Assembly: GCA_027021335.1 (NCBI GenBank)
Contig: JALUUO010000040.1
Location: 1-51,209, forward strand
Source: Nitrospirota bacterium
GTDB lineage: Bacteria; Nitrospirota; Thermodesulfovibrionia; SZUA-242
DNA length: 51,209 nucleotides
Reading direction: 5' to 3'
Shown one piece after another: positions 33,550 through 44,497 of this stretch. Within the stretch, counting starts at the first letter, position 1; every line of letters starts with the position of its first letter. The notes beneath the pieces are model-generated. The model ran no database searches. It saw only the letters and a program-made list of their open reading frames with translations, and was not told the DNA's origin. Position numbers and translations under genes: made by a program.

Positions 33550-36500
33550 TTGCCTAAACGTACCGACATACAAAAAATTATTCTGATCGGATCGGGACCA
33601 ATTGTTATAGGCCAAGCATGTGAATTCGATTATTCAGGGGCCCAGGCCTGTAAGGCGCTGCGGGAGGAAGGTTACAAGGTGGTGCTTGTCAATTCAAACC
33701 CGGCCACTATAATGACCGACCCGGATATGGCGGATGCAACCTATATCGAACCACTTACGCCGGAAATTCTAGAAATGATAATAGAGAAAGAACGGCCCGA
33801 AGCCCTGCTTCCTACCATGGGTGGACAGACAGCGCTCAACCTTGCAGTAACACTTGGTGACTCTGGTGTTCTGGATAGGTACGGCGTGGAACTAATAGGC
33901 GCTAACCTGGAAGCTATAAAAAAAGCCGAAGACCGTGACTTGTTCAAGCAAGCCATGGAGAGTATTGGTATAGAGGTACCAAAGAGCGCAGCTGTTAAAT
34001 CCGTGGAGGAAGGGCTCCAGGCAATAACCTCCATAGGTTTTCCGGCAATTCTTCGCCCGGCGTTCACACTTGGAGGAACCGGGGGCGGAATAGCCTATAA
34101 CCAGGAGGAGTACGAAGAGCTTCTTAAGAAAGGACTTGACCTCAGCAAGGTTTCGCAGGTGCTGGTCGAAGAGTCGGTAATAGGCTGGAAAGAGTTCGAG
34201 CTTGAAGTTATGAGGGACCTGAATGATAATGTTGTAATCATATGCTCCATAGAGAACATCGACCCAATGGGTGTGCACACCGGAGACTCCATCACCGTAG
34301 CTCCTGCCCAGACGCTTACAGACAAGGAATACCAGATAATGCGTGATGCTTCGATTGCCGTAATCAGGGAAATAGGCGTGGACACCGGCGGTTCGAACAT
34401 ACAGTTCGGCATACATCCGTCAACCGGCCGTATGGTTATTATCGAGATGAACCCAAGAGTATCTAGAAGTTCCGCTCTTGCCAGCAAAGCCACCGGGTTT
34501 CCAATAGCAAAGATAGCGGCAAAGCTTGCAGTGGGCCTTGCTCTTGACGAAATACGAAACGACATAACACGCTCCACACCAGCATCCTTTGAGCCGACAA
34601 TCGATTACGTCGTGACAAAGCTTCCAAGGTTCGCCTTTGAAAAATTCTCTGATACAGACCCTACCCTTACCACACAGATGAAGTCGGTAGGCGAAGCAAT
34701 GTCCATAGGCCGTACATTTAAGGAATCGCTTCAAAAGGGGCTTCGCAGCTTGGAAATAGGCTCGGCAGGCTTTGAAGAAAAACCTGACGATGACCTGGAA
34801 GCAAAGCTTAAAATCCCAAGCGAAGACCGTATCTACTATGTAGCCCAAGCCTTTCGAAAAGGAATGAGTATAGAAGATGTGTACGGACTCACCAACATCG
34901 ACCCCTGGTTTCTCGTAAACATAGAACAGGTAATCTCTATGGAAACCCAAATAAGAAATGAAACAACAGCCGTTGGCAAGGCGATAACCCCCGAAACCCT
35001 TCAACAGGCAAAAGAGTTAGGGTTTTCGGACCAGAGGCTGGCGGTCCTGACAAAGTCTAAAGAGGCTGACATTCGAAGCCTCAGGACTAAAAACAAAATT
35101 CTGCCTGTATTTAAACGTGTGGACACCTGTGCAGCCGAGTTCGAGGCATTTACACCTTATCTGTACTCAACATACGAAATTGAGTGTGAAGCAGCTCCGA
35201 ACAAACAAAAAAAAGTGATTATTCTGGGCTCAGGACCCAACCGCATCGGGCAGGGCATAGAGTTCGATTACTGCTGCGTGCATGCGGTGCTGGCTTTCAA
35301 GGAGCTTGGATACGAAACAATCATGGTCAATTGCAACCCCGAAACTGTAAGCACCGACTATGACACCGCTGACCGGCTATACTTTGAGCCGCTGACCCTG
35401 GAAGATGTGCTGGCAATAGTCAGGCTTGAAAATCCTGAAGGTATTGTCGTCCAGTTCGGAGGCCAGACACCGCTTAAACTCGCCGTGCCGCTTGAGCAGG
35501 AGGGAGTAAAGATTCTTGGCACCTCGTCAGATTCGATAGACCGGGCCGAGGACAGAAAGCGTTTCAAGGAACTACTGGAAAAACTCGGTCTTAAACAGAC
35601 GGAAAGCGGCACGGCATTTAACGCTGACGAAGCTTTGGCTATAGCTGAAGAAATAGGCTATCCTGTAATGGTTCGCCCATCATACGTGCTTGGTGGAAGA
35701 GCGATGGAAATAGTTTATGACAGATCAAGCCTTGCAAACTACATGGAACGTGCGGTTAGGATTTCTCCGGAACACCCCGTACTTGTCGACAAGTACCTTG
35801 AAGACGCAATTGAGGTGGACGTGGACGCGGTGGGGGACGCGGCAGATGTGATAATCGGCGGAGTGATGGAGCATATAGAAGAGGCCGGTGTTCACTCCGG
35901 AGACTCGGCATGCTCGCTTCCACCCTACTCACTTTCGCCTGATGTCATTGAAAGGATAAAAGCCCAGACAGTGGCTATGGCTAAGGAACTTGAAGTGATA
36001 GGTCTGATGAATGTTCAATTTGCCGTAAAGGAGGGCGAGATATACGTACTGGAAGTTAATCCCAGGGCATCCAGGACAGTGCCTTTTGTGAGCAAGGCCA
36101 CAGGCGTACCGCTTGCCAAGGTCGCCGCAAAAGTCTCGGCCGGCGTCTCGCTTCGAGAGCAGAAGTTATTCACTCCAAAGCCCATAAGTCATTTCGCGGT
36201 AAAGGAGGCGGTATTTCCATTCGACCGTTTCCATGGAGTAGACACTCTGCTTGGGCCGGAGATGAAATCCACAGGCGAAGTGATGGGTATAGATGAGGAC
36301 TTTGGCCGTGCTTATTTCAAGTCACAGGCCGCAGGCTATAATGTGCTGCCAAGCAAGGGGAAAGTTGTTGTAAGCGTAAAAGAAAAAGACCAGCCTCTGG
36401 TTGTTCCTGTGGTAAAAAAACTCCTTGATCTTGGCTTCAGCATTATGGCTACCAGAGGGACGGCAGCCCATATGAGAAAACATAACCTCGAGGTAGAGAC

Positions 36501-36750
36501 AGTAAACAAGGTGGCCGAGGGCCGGCCTCATATTGTGGACTACATAAAGAACGGCCAGATAAGCTATGTGATAAACACTGTTTCCGGAGCAAAAGCGCAG
36601 CAGGATTCTTTCTCTATAAGACAGAGCGCTCTAGAGCATAAGATCCCATACACCACAACCATTGCGGGAAGCAAGGCGGCTGCCGACGCTCTTGAGGTGA
36701 TGCTCCGAAAGGGAGTAACCGTCAGATCCATGCAGAATTATCACATATAG
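33550..36750 (+). CDS. carB: Carbamoyl phosphate synthase large subunit
   Basis: 1066 residues, full length. It makes carbamoyl phosphate from bicarbonate, ammonia (from the glutaminase subunit) and two ATP, for arginine and pyrimidine synthesis. Two homologous halves each have an ATP-grasp fold, with parallel motifs [17 protein letters not shown] and [16 protein letters not shown]. An oligomerisation region lies near residues 400-550 and a C-terminal MGS allosteric domain from about 935 ([17 protein letters not shown]). The start is TTG at 33550, seven bases after TTTGGAG; no ATG fits. The glutaminase gene carA is not adjacent. Confidence 0.98.
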   Translation: MPKRTDIQKIILIGSGPIVIGQACEFDYSGAQACKALREEGYKVVLVNSNPATIMTDPDMADATYIEPLTPEILEMIIEKERPEALLPTMGGQTALNLAVTLGDSGVLDRYGVELIGANLEAIKKAEDRDLFKQAMESIGIEVPKSAAVKSVEEGLQAITSIGFPAILRPAFTLGGTGGGIAYNQEEYEELLKKGLDLSKVSQVLVEESVIGWKEFELEVMRDLNDNVVIICSIENIDPMGVHTGDSITVAPAQTLTDKEYQIMRDASIAVIREIGVDTGGSNIQFGIHPSTGRMVIIEMNPRVSRSSALASKATGFPIAKIAAKLAVGLALDEIRNDITRSTPASFEPTIDYVVTKLPRFAFEKFSDTDPTLTTQMKSVGEAMSIGRTFKESLQKGLRSLEIGSAGFEEKPDDDLEAKLKIPSEDRIYYVAQAFRKGMSIEDVYGLTNIDPWFLVNIEQVISMETQIRNETTAVGKAITPETLQQAKELGFSDQRLAVLTKSKEADIRSLRTKNKILPVFKRVDTCAAEFEAFTPYLYSTYEIECEAAPNKQKKVIILGSGPNRIGQGIEFDYCCVHAVLAFKELGYETIMVNCNPETVSTDYDTADRLYFEPLTLEDVLAIVRLENPEGIVVQFGGQTPLKLAVPLEQEGVKILGTSSDSIDRAEDRKRFKELLEKLGLKQTESGTAFNADEALAIAEEIGYPVMVRPSYVLGGRAMEIVYDRSSLANYMERAVRISPEHPVLVDKYLEDAIEVDVDAVGDAADVIIGGVMEHIEEAGVHSGDSACSLPPYSLSPDVIERIKAQTVAMAKELEVIGLMNVQFAVKEGEIYVLEVNPRASRTVPFVSKATGVPLAKVAAKVSAGVSLREQKLFTPKPISHFAVKEAVFPFDRFHGVDTLLGPEMKSTGEVMGIDEDFGRAYFKSQAAGYNVLPSKGKVVVSVKEKDQPLVVPVVKKLLDLGFSIMATRGTAAHMRKHNLEVETVNKVAEGRPHIVDYIKNGQISYVINTVSGAKAQQDSFSIRQSALEHKIPYTTTIAGSKAAADALEVMLRKGVTVRSMQNYHI

Positions 36751-36805
36751 AACTTCTGAAGTCTCTAATTTACAAGCCTATTTAAGAAGGAGTGCACGAT
36801 AACCT

Positions 36806-37318
36806 ATGACCGAAGAACAAACTCAAGAAGAACAAGACCTCAAGGAGGGGCTGAAAGACTATAAGCAGACAATCTCTACAGCCAATAAAGCCACGCTTAC
36901 CTGGGACAAAGACCTGATATTTGTAGGCAGAACCCAGCGCGGATACGAGATAGACTTTGATGCAAAGGTGGAATGGGGTTGCATGCCCACAGAGTCACTC
37001 ATGCTCAGCCTTGCCGGATGTATGGGCATAGATGTTTTATCCTTTCTTAAAAAGATGCGGGTCGATGTAACATCGTTTAAAATTGATATTTCGGGTGATC
37101 GCAATCCAACCCCGCCACAGTTTTACAAAGCAATGCATATGCATATAACAATAGCCGGAAAAGATATAACACCCAAAAAAATGGACCGTGTTATATCGCT
37201 TTCGCACGAAAAGTACTGTTCCGTTTTTCATTCCCTAAGAAAAGACATGAAGATAACAGTCGACTATACCATAGAAAAAAATCATGAGCAGCAGATAAAC
37301 GACAGTAAAATCCAGTGA
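36806..37318 (+). CDS. OsmC-family protein
   Basis: 170 residues. The OsmC/Ohr fold pattern is present: MPTESLMLSLAGCMGIDVLSFLKK with the first cysteine, and HEKYCSVFHSL with the second. These two cysteines form the thiol pair that reduces organic peroxides in active members. It is cytoplasmic. It lies 55 bases after carB and its stop overlaps the GTG start of the helicase gene (37315) by four bases, so the two are coupled. Confidence 0.88.
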   Translation: MTEEQTQEEQDLKEGLKDYKQTISTANKATLTWDKDLIFVGRTQRGYEIDFDAKVEWGCMPTESLMLSLAGCMGIDVLSFLKKMRVDVTSFKIDISGDRNPTPPQFYKAMHMHITIAGKDITPKKMDRVISLSHEKYCSVFHSLRKDMKITVDYTIEKNHEQQINDSKIQ

Positions 37319-39309
37319 AAAAATACGTTCTCACAAGCGATCCTATCACCGAGTTCAACATTGACTACGAGCAAGAGTTAAATCCTCAACAGTACCAAGC
37401 TGTGACCTGCACAGACGGAACCATACTTGTGCTGGCAGGAGCCGGAACCGGTAAAACACGAACAGTAACCTACCGCGTAGCCAGACTCATAGAATCCGGT
37501 ATGCCGCCTAGCTCAATACTTCTTGTTACATTTACCAATAAGGCCGCGAGAGAGATGCTTCAACGAGTTGAAAGTGTTTTAAAAACCAATCTTCGCGGCC
37601 TCTGGGGCGGAACATTTCACCATATAGGCAACATAATACTGCGAAGGCATGCGAACCTTCTGGGCTACGAGCTGAACTTCTCGATCCTGGACCAAGAAGA
37701 TTCAAAAGACCTGGTTGAAGCATGTGTCAGTGAGCTCGGAATTAACCGAAAAAAATGGCAGCTCCCCAAAGCCGGTGTTCTACACAGCATAGTAAGCCTG
37801 TCGGTAAATACCGGTGAGACACTCGAACAGGTGATCGAAGAGCGTATGCCTCATTTTATCGGCTTGACAAACAAGATTGTAAAAATAGCTTCGCTCTACA
37901 AATCAAAAAAGGCGGAGCTCAATCTAATGGACTTCGACGACCTTCTGACAAACTGGCTGCGGCTGCTTGAAGAACACCCTGAAATACTTGAGCGTTACGG
38001 ATCACAATTCCAACAGATTCTTGTGGACGAATATCAGGACACCAACCATGTCCAATCAAAACTTATAGACCTTATGGCCTCTGTCCATGGAAATATTTTT
38101 GTGGTCGGCGATGATGCTCAGTCAATATATTCTTTTCGGGGTGCAAACTTTGCAAATATCATCTCATTTCCAAAGCGTTACCCTGACGTCAAACTGTTTA
38201 AGCTTACCACAAACTATAGATCCACACCCCAGATACTTTCTCTGGCAAATTCCAGTATACGAATCAACCGGAAACAGTTTGCTAAAAATCTGCATGCCGT
38301 CCGTCCGGATGGGGATATGCCGTCACTTCTGCCTGTACGAGATGTTTATCAACAGGCCAGGTTCGTAGTTCAGCGCATAAGGGATATGCACGCTGAAGGA
38401 AAACCTTTCTCTGAAATGGCGGTGCTCTATAGGTCACATTATCACTCCATGGAAGTACAGATGGAGCTTACCAAACACAACATTCCTTTCGAAATACGCT
38501 CTGGCCTGCGCTTTTTCGAGCAGGCCCATGTAAAGGATGTTACAGCCTATATGAGAGTAGTCGTAAATCCTTCAGACGAACTGGCATGGATGCGTGTACT
38601 GAAACTTATGCCTGGAGTAGGCAGGGTTACAGCGCATAAAATAACCATGGCAGCGCTCGGCATGGATGATCCTTTGGAGGCAATAATAAACGGTGCAGCC
38701 GGCAAGTTTACAAAAAGAAAAAACATGCGTGCCAGTTTCGATCTTTTCCTTGAACTTCTCAACAAACTGAAACAGCCTGAGCTTCTTGAACAGCCATCGG
38801 AAATGATCCGGGAAATTCTTGTTAAAGGCGGCTACGATAAACACCTAATTGCAACTTATCCTAACGCAAACTCCAGGATTGAAGACATCGAACAACTTGC
38901 CGAATACTCCCGGGGATACAGCAACACAGAGGAACTGCTAAGCGAACTTGCTCTTCTTGGCACCATGGGAGAGGAAGATACAGATGGTTCGGTAGAAAAA
39001 GACAGAGTGATACTCACCTCGGTACATCAGGCCAAGGGTCTGGAATGGTCGTCTGTGTTTCTGATATGGTTATGCGAAGGGCGCTTTCCATCACCAAAAG
39101 CCAGCAGCCCGGATGATGATGAAGAGGAGCGGCGGCTTTTTTATGTAGCATCCACACGGGCCAGGGACGACCTGTATATGCTCTGCCCCGGAAGCTCAAG
39201 CGGCTATGACGGCCTGAGCTTCTTTAACCCATCACGTTTTATACTTGAACTGCCTCAAGATGTTTACGAACGCTGCGAAGTGGAAGAGCGGCATGCTTAT
39301 GGTTATTGA
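37315..39309 (+). CDS. UvrD/Rep/PcrA-type superfamily 1 DNA helicase
   Basis: 664 residues with GTG start. SF1A helicase motifs are seen in order: Q-motif LNPQQYQAV, Walker A LAGAGTGKTRTVTYR (about residue 42), motif Ia LLVTFTNKAAREM, Walker B VDEYQDTN (about 240), motif III GDDAQSIYSFRGA, motif IV TNYRSTPQI, motif V TSVHQAKGLEW, and motif VI RLFYVASTRARDDL. It unwinds DNA 3'-5' in repair or replication restart. It is shorter than typical UvrD (about 720), mainly at the C-terminus. Downstream gene overlaps its end. Confidence 0.93.
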   Translation: MKKYVLTSDPITEFNIDYEQELNPQQYQAVTCTDGTILVLAGAGTGKTRTVTYRVARLIESGMPPSSILLVTFTNKAAREMLQRVESVLKTNLRGLWGGTFHHIGNIILRRHANLLGYELNFSILDQEDSKDLVEACVSELGINRKKWQLPKAGVLHSIVSLSVNTGETLEQVIEERMPHFIGLTNKIVKIASLYKSKKAELNLMDFDDLLTNWLRLLEEHPEILERYGSQFQQILVDEYQDTNHVQSKLIDLMASVHGNIFVVGDDAQSIYSFRGANFANIISFPKRYPDVKLFKLTTNYRSTPQILSLANSSIRINRKQFAKNLHAVRPDGDMPSLLPVRDVYQQARFVVQRIRDMHAEGKPFSEMAVLYRSHYHSMEVQMELTKHNIPFEIRSGLRFFEQAHVKDVTAYMRVVVNPSDELAWMRVLKLMPGVGRVTAHKITMAALGMDDPLEAIINGAAGKFTKRKNMRASFDLFLELLNKLKQPELLEQPSEMIREILVKGGYDKHLIATYPNANSRIEDIEQLAEYSRGYSNTEELLSELALLGTMGEEDTDGSVEKDRVILTSVHQAKGLEWSSVFLIWLCEGRFPSPKASSPDDDEEERRLFYVASTRARDDLYMLCPGSSSGYDGLSFFNPSRFILELPQDVYERCEVEERHAYGY

Positions 39310-40252
39310 CACGATTAAAAAAAGTATCGGCCCGGCAGCCAAAAACTGGCAGATCGTGCTGATACACTTTGTTCTTCTGTTTTTTTATGCATTTGGATTC
39401 ATAATACTCGTTGCAATCCCGTTTGCGGTTATATTTGCCGGAAGCATGGACCTGAACATGCAAAACATAAGTGATCCTATCAATGCCTTCGGCAATATAG
39501 AGAATCTTCTTGTCCAAAATCTGGCCGGACTTGCCGTGGCAATCCTGGCACTTTTATTGTACCTTACTATTGTGAGCAGTGTAGCTCTTTACATCTTTGG
39601 AGCCACAATGGGTACGCTTGAAAAAGCTGTAAGGAAAAAGAACTACAGGTTCGGATTTTCGTCTTTTATAAGCGAGGGGAACCGTTTTTTTGGAAGAATA
39701 CTGTGGCTTACGTTTTTACTCGGACTTATGCTGATCGCGCTCATGATATGTATAAGTATAATGGCTGGTATTGGATCTGTGTTTATACTTCCTCTGTTGT
39801 CATCCGAATCAGGAACGGTCTATTTCATCGGGATATTTATATCACTGCTTATGGCTTCAGTCGCCTTGGCGGGTTTTACTCTTCTAGCGGTCGCAGGCGC
39901 CTTTTCACTTGTAGCACTGGTGGTTGACGATATAAAGGCAATAGCCGCATTTAAGAAATCTCTGGCTTTTATACAGCGCAAACCCAGCTCAATACTATTC
40001 TTGCTGGCAGTTACAGGCATCTACCTGCTGGCCGCTTGCAGCGTGATGCTTATTACTATCCCACTTGGAATTATTCCTCTTATAGGCCCATTGCTAAGCA
40101 TTCCGGTTTCATTCGTCTGCAACCGTTTTCTAGGCCTGGTTATGATTACAGCATTAATATACTTTTACACCAGTTCAAACAGGCCTTTTTCCAACGAACT
40201 TGCAGGGGATTTTACAGACGATTTTGCAGACAAATTAACGGATGTAAACTAA
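39293..40252 (+). CDS. Hypothetical integral membrane protein
   Basis: About 319 residues with six or so hydrophobic helices (for example IVLIHFVLLFFYAFGFIILV and AILALLLYLTIVSSVALYIF). Charged cytoplasmic loops such as LEKAVRKKNYRFGFSSF and a soluble acidic tail are also present. The layout resembles the membrane domains found with glycerophosphodiesterases or YIP1-like proteins, but the family is not certain. The start is placed at ATG 39293 (MLMVIDTIK), after GGAAGAG; 39299 is an alternative. It overlaps the helicase gene by about 17 bases, so it is translationally linked to it. Confidence 0.7.
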   Translation: MLMVIDTIKKSIGPAAKNWQIVLIHFVLLFFYAFGFIILVAIPFAVIFAGSMDLNMQNISDPINAFGNIENLLVQNLAGLAVAILALLLYLTIVSSVALYIFGATMGTLEKAVRKKNYRFGFSSFISEGNRFFGRILWLTFLLGLMLIALMICISIMAGIGSVFILPLLSSESGTVYFIGIFISLLMASVALAGFTLLAVAGAFSLVALVVDDIKAIAAFKKSLAFIQRKPSSILFLLAVTGIYLLAACSVMLITIPLGIIPLIGPLLSIPVSFVCNRFLGLVMITALIYFYTSSNRPFSNELAGDFTDDFADKLTDVN

Positions 40253-40326
40253 CACAACTTCTTTACTTATTTTCACCCAACCCAAATTAATCTCTTTGTG
40301 AAGAGCCGCTTAATCCGGGAATTAAT

Positions 40327-41523
40327 TTAAAACTTGCGCGGAAATTTTTCCGGAACGAATAACCTGTTAAAGGTATAGATGAAATAGTCATCGGTCATAC
40401 CCGCAATATAGTCGCGGACATTTTCAGCATTGCTTGTCGTCTGCAGGTAGGAACTCTCCATGTCTTCAAGAAACTCCTGGATAGGAGACCCTTGTCTTCC
40501 TTCGTCAAGATCTGCCAACAGGTGTTCAAAAACAAGTTCAAATGTGCGCTTAACCTTCTTTTCTTCCGTCTTTATCTGGGGATTAAGATATATCTTTTGA
40601 TAGTTGAACTTTTTAAGTTCCCTAAGAGCCTCCCCTACCTCTGAATCATAGCAGAGCATATCCTTATCAAGACTGTTTTCGATAAGGCTTTCAACCAGTC
40701 TATATACGATCTTGCCGTTAGTATCTCCGAGCACTCTGGTAACTTCAACAGGAAGCTCCGAGCGTTTAACCAGTTTCAGGCGAATTGCGTCTTCAAGATC
40801 CCGGCCGATATAGCTGATCGTATCACAAAGCTTAACCAGACATCCCTCCATTGTCATCGGATTCATGGGGGTGTTTTTATCAAAACGTTTTTTGTATGCA
40901 AGAGCGTTCAACTCATCCAAGGTTCTTCCCTGTTCAGGCTTAATGCCTGCCATATGGGTTTCACCATCATGACAAACTATGCCATCAAGCACCTGAAGAG
41001 ACAGGTTAAGTCCCTGTCCCTGCTTTTCTATGCGATCAAGAGCCTGGAGGCTCTGAAGGTTGTGATGAAAGCTTCCGATCCCGCTACGGATGCAGAGTTG
41101 CGACAGTATAGCCTCACCGGTGTGGCCAAAAGGGCAATGCCCTATATCGTGCCCCAAGGCTATGGCCTCGATCAGGTCCTCGTTAAGACGTAAAACCCGG
41201 CCAATTGTGCGGGCGATCTTGGATAAGAGCTGAATATGTATAACTCTCCGCGTAATATTGTCGTTTTCCTGGAGAGAAAATACCTGCGTTTTATCAATAT
41301 ACCTGGTGAAAGACCGCGAATGCAGTATTCTATCAGCATCAATCGCGAAAGAGGTCCTGAAGTCCGACGAGGATGCCTTATCAGGAAAACGTCTTACCGA
41401 CATCTCACTGGGTGTGGCATATGGGCCGAGCAACATTCTCTCTCTGGCGAGAAAACGGTTTAAAAGGTCACGTGACAGCAAAGTTTGAGATAATGTGTTT
41501 TGAAAAGCAGGAGTAGTTGACAA
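40327..41523 (-). CDS. dgt: dGTP triphosphohydrolase-like HD-domain protein
   Basis: 398 residues. The HD phosphohydrolase motif (RVIHIQLLSKIARTIGRVLRL, then AIALGHDIGHCPFGHTGE, and CDTISYIGRDLEDAIRL) matches the deoxynucleoside triphosphate triphosphohydrolase family, which removes tripolyphosphate from dNTPs. The N-terminal LLGPYATPSEMSVRRFPD with ILHSRSFTRYIDKTQVF is also typical. The start is TTG at 41523 with AGGGA upstream. It follows a desulforedoxin-like gene by 37 bases on the same strand. Confidence 0.92.
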   Translation of the reverse strand: MSTTPAFQNTLSQTLLSRDLLNRFLARERMLLGPYATPSEMSVRRFPDKASSSDFRTSFAIDADRILHSRSFTRYIDKTQVFSLQENDNITRRVIHIQLLSKIARTIGRVLRLNEDLIEAIALGHDIGHCPFGHTGEAILSQLCIRSGIGSFHHNLQSLQALDRIEKQGQGLNLSLQVLDGIVCHDGETHMAGIKPEQGRTLDELNALAYKKRFDKNTPMNPMTMEGCLVKLCDTISYIGRDLEDAIRLKLVKRSELPVEVTRVLGDTNGKIVYRLVESLIENSLDKDMLCYDSEVGEALRELKKFNYQKIYLNPQIKTEEKKVKRTFELVFEHLLADLDEGRQGSPIQEFLEDMESSYLQTTSNAENVRDYIAGMTDDYFIYTFNRLFVPEKFPRKF

Positions 41524-41560
41524 AAAATATTCCCTATGGCTATTGCACTCTAGTTAAGTC

Positions 41561-41740
41561 TTACTTCTTCCCGGCCTCTGTATTACCGGTGGAAACATCT
41601 TTCGTGGAGGTCTCCATACTGACAACCTCCAACCCACAACAGTATATCGGCTCAAGCCTACACTCAGCAGAGGTTGAAACCACTATTTTCGTACCACAGA
41701 CATCACATTTCATACTTAAAACTTTAGGTTCTCTCGCCAT
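41561..41740 (-). CDS. Small desulforedoxin-like metal-binding protein
   Basis: 59 residues from ATG 41740, which has a perfect GGGGAGG ribosome binding site eight bases upstream; the frame is open further to 41773 but that extension is unlikely. The motif MKCDVCGTKIVV ... IYCCGLEVV gives a CxxC followed 18 residues later by adjacent cysteines, the arrangement of desulforedoxin and the N-terminal domain of desulfoferrodoxin, which bind iron. A plain zinc ribbon is the alternative. It lies just upstream of dgt. Confidence 0.7.
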   Translation of the reverse strand: MAREPKVLSMKCDVCGTKIVVSTSAECRLEPIYCCGLEVVSMETSTKDVSTGNTEAGKK

Positions 41741-41812
41741 TTTCCAAACCTCCCCGGCACTCACCTGAAACATAGTGAAATTATAGGACGATTTTCGGGC
41801 AAAAGCAACAAG

Positions 41813-42979
41813 TTACAGTACTTTCTTTATTCCCCGGGTAGCCTGCCTTATGCGGTGTTCATTCTCAACAAGGGCAAAACGCACATAGTCGTCCCCCTCT
41901 TCGCCAAAACCAATACCGGGCGAAACCGCCACCTTCGACTCGCGTAGAAGAAACTTCGTGAATTCCAGTGACTTCATATTTTTAAAGGCATCCGGAATCT
42001 CAGCCCAGACAAACATAGTGGCCTTTGGGGGCTCAACATGCCAGCCCGCCTGGTTCAGCCCTTCGATCAGCGAGTTTCGCCTGGATTGATGAATCAAACG
42101 CATATTTTCGACGCAGTCCTGTGGCCCCCTGAGCGCTACAATTGCGGCTATCTGTATGGGCTGAAACATCCCGTAATCCAGGTAGCTCTTTATGGTTGTC
42201 AGGGCTCCAACCACCTCCCTGTTGCCACAGCAAAACCCCACCCGCCATCCGGCCATAGAATAGCTCTTGGTCAGAGAAAAAAACTCTACACCAACATCTT
42301 TGGCTCCAGGGACCTCCAGAAAACTCGGAGCTTTGTAATCATCGTACAATAGATCTGCGTATGCTAAGTCATGCACAACAATAATGTTATTTTCCTTTGC
42401 AAAACCCACTATTTTCACAAAGAAATCTCGAGTCACAACCTCGGTGGTCGGATTATGCGGAAAGTTAAGAACAAGAACTTTAGGCCTGGGCCACGTGTTT
42501 TTATAGGCCTTCTCCATCTCCTCGAAGAAATCATATTTTTTGCCTGTCGGAATACTGCGAACCTCGGCACCCGCAAGAATAGATGCATAAGGATGAATAG
42601 GATATGCAGGTGTAGGGCACAAAACCGTATCACCTGGTCCAACCATAGCGTACATCAAGTGACTGAAACCCTCTTTCGCACCTATGGTGGCAACAGCCTC
42701 TGTTTCAGGATCTATATCAACATCATACCTCCGCTTGTACCATTCGGATATAGCGCACCTGAGCTGTGTTATTCCCTTTGAGGCCGAGTAACGATGATTA
42801 CGCGGGTTACGCGCAGCCTCGCAAAGCTTATCAATTATATGCGGAGGCGTAGGCAGATCCGGGTTGCCCATCCCCAGGTCAATTATATCCTCACCTCGCC
42901 TGCGCGCCTCCATTTTTATTGCATTAACAATAGAAAACACATATGGAGGTAACCGCTTAACTCTGACAAACTCATGCAT
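41813..42979 (-). CDS. Class I/II PLP aminotransferase (AlaC/DapL-like)
   Basis: About 388 residues. The fold-type I landmarks are [60 protein letters not shown] and [15 protein letters not shown], with the Schiff-base lysine. It most resembles glutamate-pyruvate or LL-diaminopimelate-type aminotransferases, so it makes alanine or another amino acid with glutamate. The frame runs up to 43018, but ATG 42979 is preferred: it has GAGGAG ten bases upstream and starts the usual [14 protein letters not shown] sequence. It overlaps the lipA stop by eight bases. Confidence 0.9.
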   Translation of the reverse strand: MHEFVRVKRLPPYVFSIVNAIKMEARRRGEDIIDLGMGNPDLPTPPHIIDKLCEAARNPRNHRYSASKGITQLRCAISEWYKRRYDVDIDPETEAVATIGAKEGFSHLMYAMVGPGDTVLCPTPAYPIHPYASILAGAEVRSIPTGKKYDFFEEMEKAYKNTWPRPKVLVLNFPHNPTTEVVTRDFFVKIVGFAKENNIIVVHDLAYADLLYDDYKAPSFLEVPGAKDVGVEFFSLTKSYSMAGWRVGFCCGNREVVGALTTIKSYLDYGMFQPIQIAAIVALRGPQDCVENMRLIHQSRRNSLIEGLNQAGWHVEPPKATMFVWAEIPDAFKNMKSLEFTKFLLRESKVAVSPGIGFGEEGDDYVRFALVENEHRIRQATRGIKKVL

Positions 42980-43859
42980 ATGTAGTGAGCTCCTCTGCAT
43001 CCATTGAACTTCTGACAAGAGGCGCTGATGACACCTTCTTGAATCCCATAGTTTTCGCCAACAATCCGTACTCCTTAAAAACCTCGGGTCTTACGTATTC
43101 TTTCACCGGCAGATTAGACCTGCGTGGTCTCAGGTACTGGCCTATTGTCAAGCAATCGCAATCCGTGGTTCTAAGATCTTTAAGAACAGCCTTAACATCC
43201 TCAAATGACTCGCCAAGTCCAACCATAAGTCCGGACTTTGTAGTGATACCTGGACTGATTTTCTTAGCAGATTTGAGCACACCCAAAGAACGCCTGTAAT
43301 CAGCCTGTGGACGAACTAATGAGTAAAGGTGTCCAACTGTCTCAATATTATGGTTAAAAACATCCGGACATGCCGACAGTACAATTTCAAGAGCCCTTTC
43401 GTCACCCTTGAAATCCGGAATCAGCACCTCGACCTTTGCTTCCGGAGTAAAACGCCGGATCTGCCTTATGGTTTCGGCAAACTGTCCTGCTCCACCATCA
43501 GGCAGGTCATCTCTTGTCACAGATGTTACAACAACATAGTTCAGACCCAATTCCTTTGCAGTCTCGGCAACCCGCCTGGGCTCATCCGGATCAACAGGTT
43601 CCAGGGCTCCATGCCCAACGGCACAAAAGCCGCACCGCCTTGTGCAATTGTCTCCAAGTATAAGAAACGCTGCTGTAGACTTACTAAAGCACCTGCCTTG
43701 ATTTGGACATCGGGCCTCTTCACAGACAGTGTGCAGGCCGTGACTTCGAAGCCTTTTTTTGACTTCACGCCCTCCCCTGCTCTTACGTGTCTCTTCTGCT
43801 ATCCATTTAGGTAAACGCATTCCAGATGTCTCTTTAAGCGTCTGATTAGCAATTTTCAA
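42972..43859 (-). CDS. lipA: Lipoyl synthase
   Basis: 295 residues, radical SAM enzyme that inserts two sulfurs into octanoyl groups on lipoyl domains. Both cluster motifs are present: [12 protein letters not shown] (auxiliary cluster, C-x4-C-x5-C) and CTRRCGFC (SAM cluster). The RSSM segment near the C-terminus supplies the serine ligand. The frame starts with TTG at 43859, overlapping the stop of the preceding gene; an ATG at 43820 ([14 protein letters not shown]) is an equally plausible start. It is followed by the aminotransferase. Confidence 0.96.
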   Translation of the reverse strand: MKIANQTLKETSGMRLPKWIAEETRKSRGGREVKKRLRSHGLHTVCEEARCPNQGRCFSKSTAAFLILGDNCTRRCGFCAVGHGALEPVDPDEPRRVAETAKELGLNYVVVTSVTRDDLPDGGAGQFAETIRQIRRFTPEAKVEVLIPDFKGDERALEIVLSACPDVFNHNIETVGHLYSLVRPQADYRRSLGVLKSAKKISPGITTKSGLMVGLGESFEDVKAVLKDLRTTDCDCLTIGQYLRPRRSNLPVKEYVRPEVFKEYGLLAKTMGFKKVSSAPLVRSSMDAEELTTYA

Positions 43860-44497
43860 AAATCAACCAATAACTGTTCTACACTATTTTTAGCCCGGTC
43901 TTCCAAAGCGGCCTCTTTATGTAATTTCTTGGCTTTACCTTTCAAGCTTTTATTTCCTGTAATAAGATATGCACGTCGTAAATAATCTATTGCCAGCAAT
44001 GGGTTTCTTTCGAGTTGATCTGCAACAGTTTCATAGTAGTCTGCTAGTTCAAAATAAGTAACAAGGTATTTTTTGAGGTTTCCCTCAAACTTATCGTCAA
44101 ATTTAATATATTCAGTCCTAACAAAATCTGATGGAACCTTCGCCTTTTTTGTTTTTATTACAACCGTTTCTTTTCCTAAAGCTTGCATTAGGCCCACTTC
44201 ATAAAAAATATTGCACAAAGTCTGCGATGACATATTATCATCAATAATGGCAATACCCAGTGGTACAGTAACTATCATTCGCCAAATTTTTAATAAAAAA
44301 TCCTTTCCTGTTATCTCACTGCCGGCATCAATTTCTTTCATTTTATATTCGGAAAGAAGTTTTACAAGTTTTTTCCTGACATTCTTTACTCCTCTTGGAA
44401 CTGGTGTCCCCAATTGAGTCATAACAAAGCATGTTTTTGGGCGATATTTAATTTTTGTTGACTGAACATCGCCGTCAGACGGCTTGTATAAAATCAT
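43856..44497 (-). CDS. TIR/nucleoside-deoxyribosyltransferase-like protein
   Basis: 213 residues. The N-terminal two thirds have a Rossmann-like pattern: TCFVMTQLGTPVPRGVKNVRKKL, then VTVPLGIAIIDDNMSS, then IFYEVGLMQALGKETVVIK. The YEVG-x-AlaLeuGlyLys phrase is the catalytic glutamate region of nucleoside 2-deoxyribosyltransferases and related TIR/SLOG-like domains. The C-terminal part is helical and charged (ADYYETVADQLERNPLLAIDYLRRAYLI). Such proteins hydrolyse N-glycosidic bonds or bind nucleotides, and many belong to defence or signalling systems. Its ATG overlaps the stop of a 48-residue gene (ATGA). Confidence 0.65.
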   Translation of the reverse strand: MILYKPSDGDVQSTKIKYRPKTCFVMTQLGTPVPRGVKNVRKKLVKLLSEYKMKEIDAGSEITGKDFLLKIWRMIVTVPLGIAIIDDNMSSQTLCNIFYEVGLMQALGKETVVIKTKKAKVPSDFVRTEYIKFDDKFEGNLKKYLVTYFELADYYETVADQLERNPLLAIDYLRRAYLITGNKSLKGKAKKLHKEAALEDRAKNSVEQLLVDF

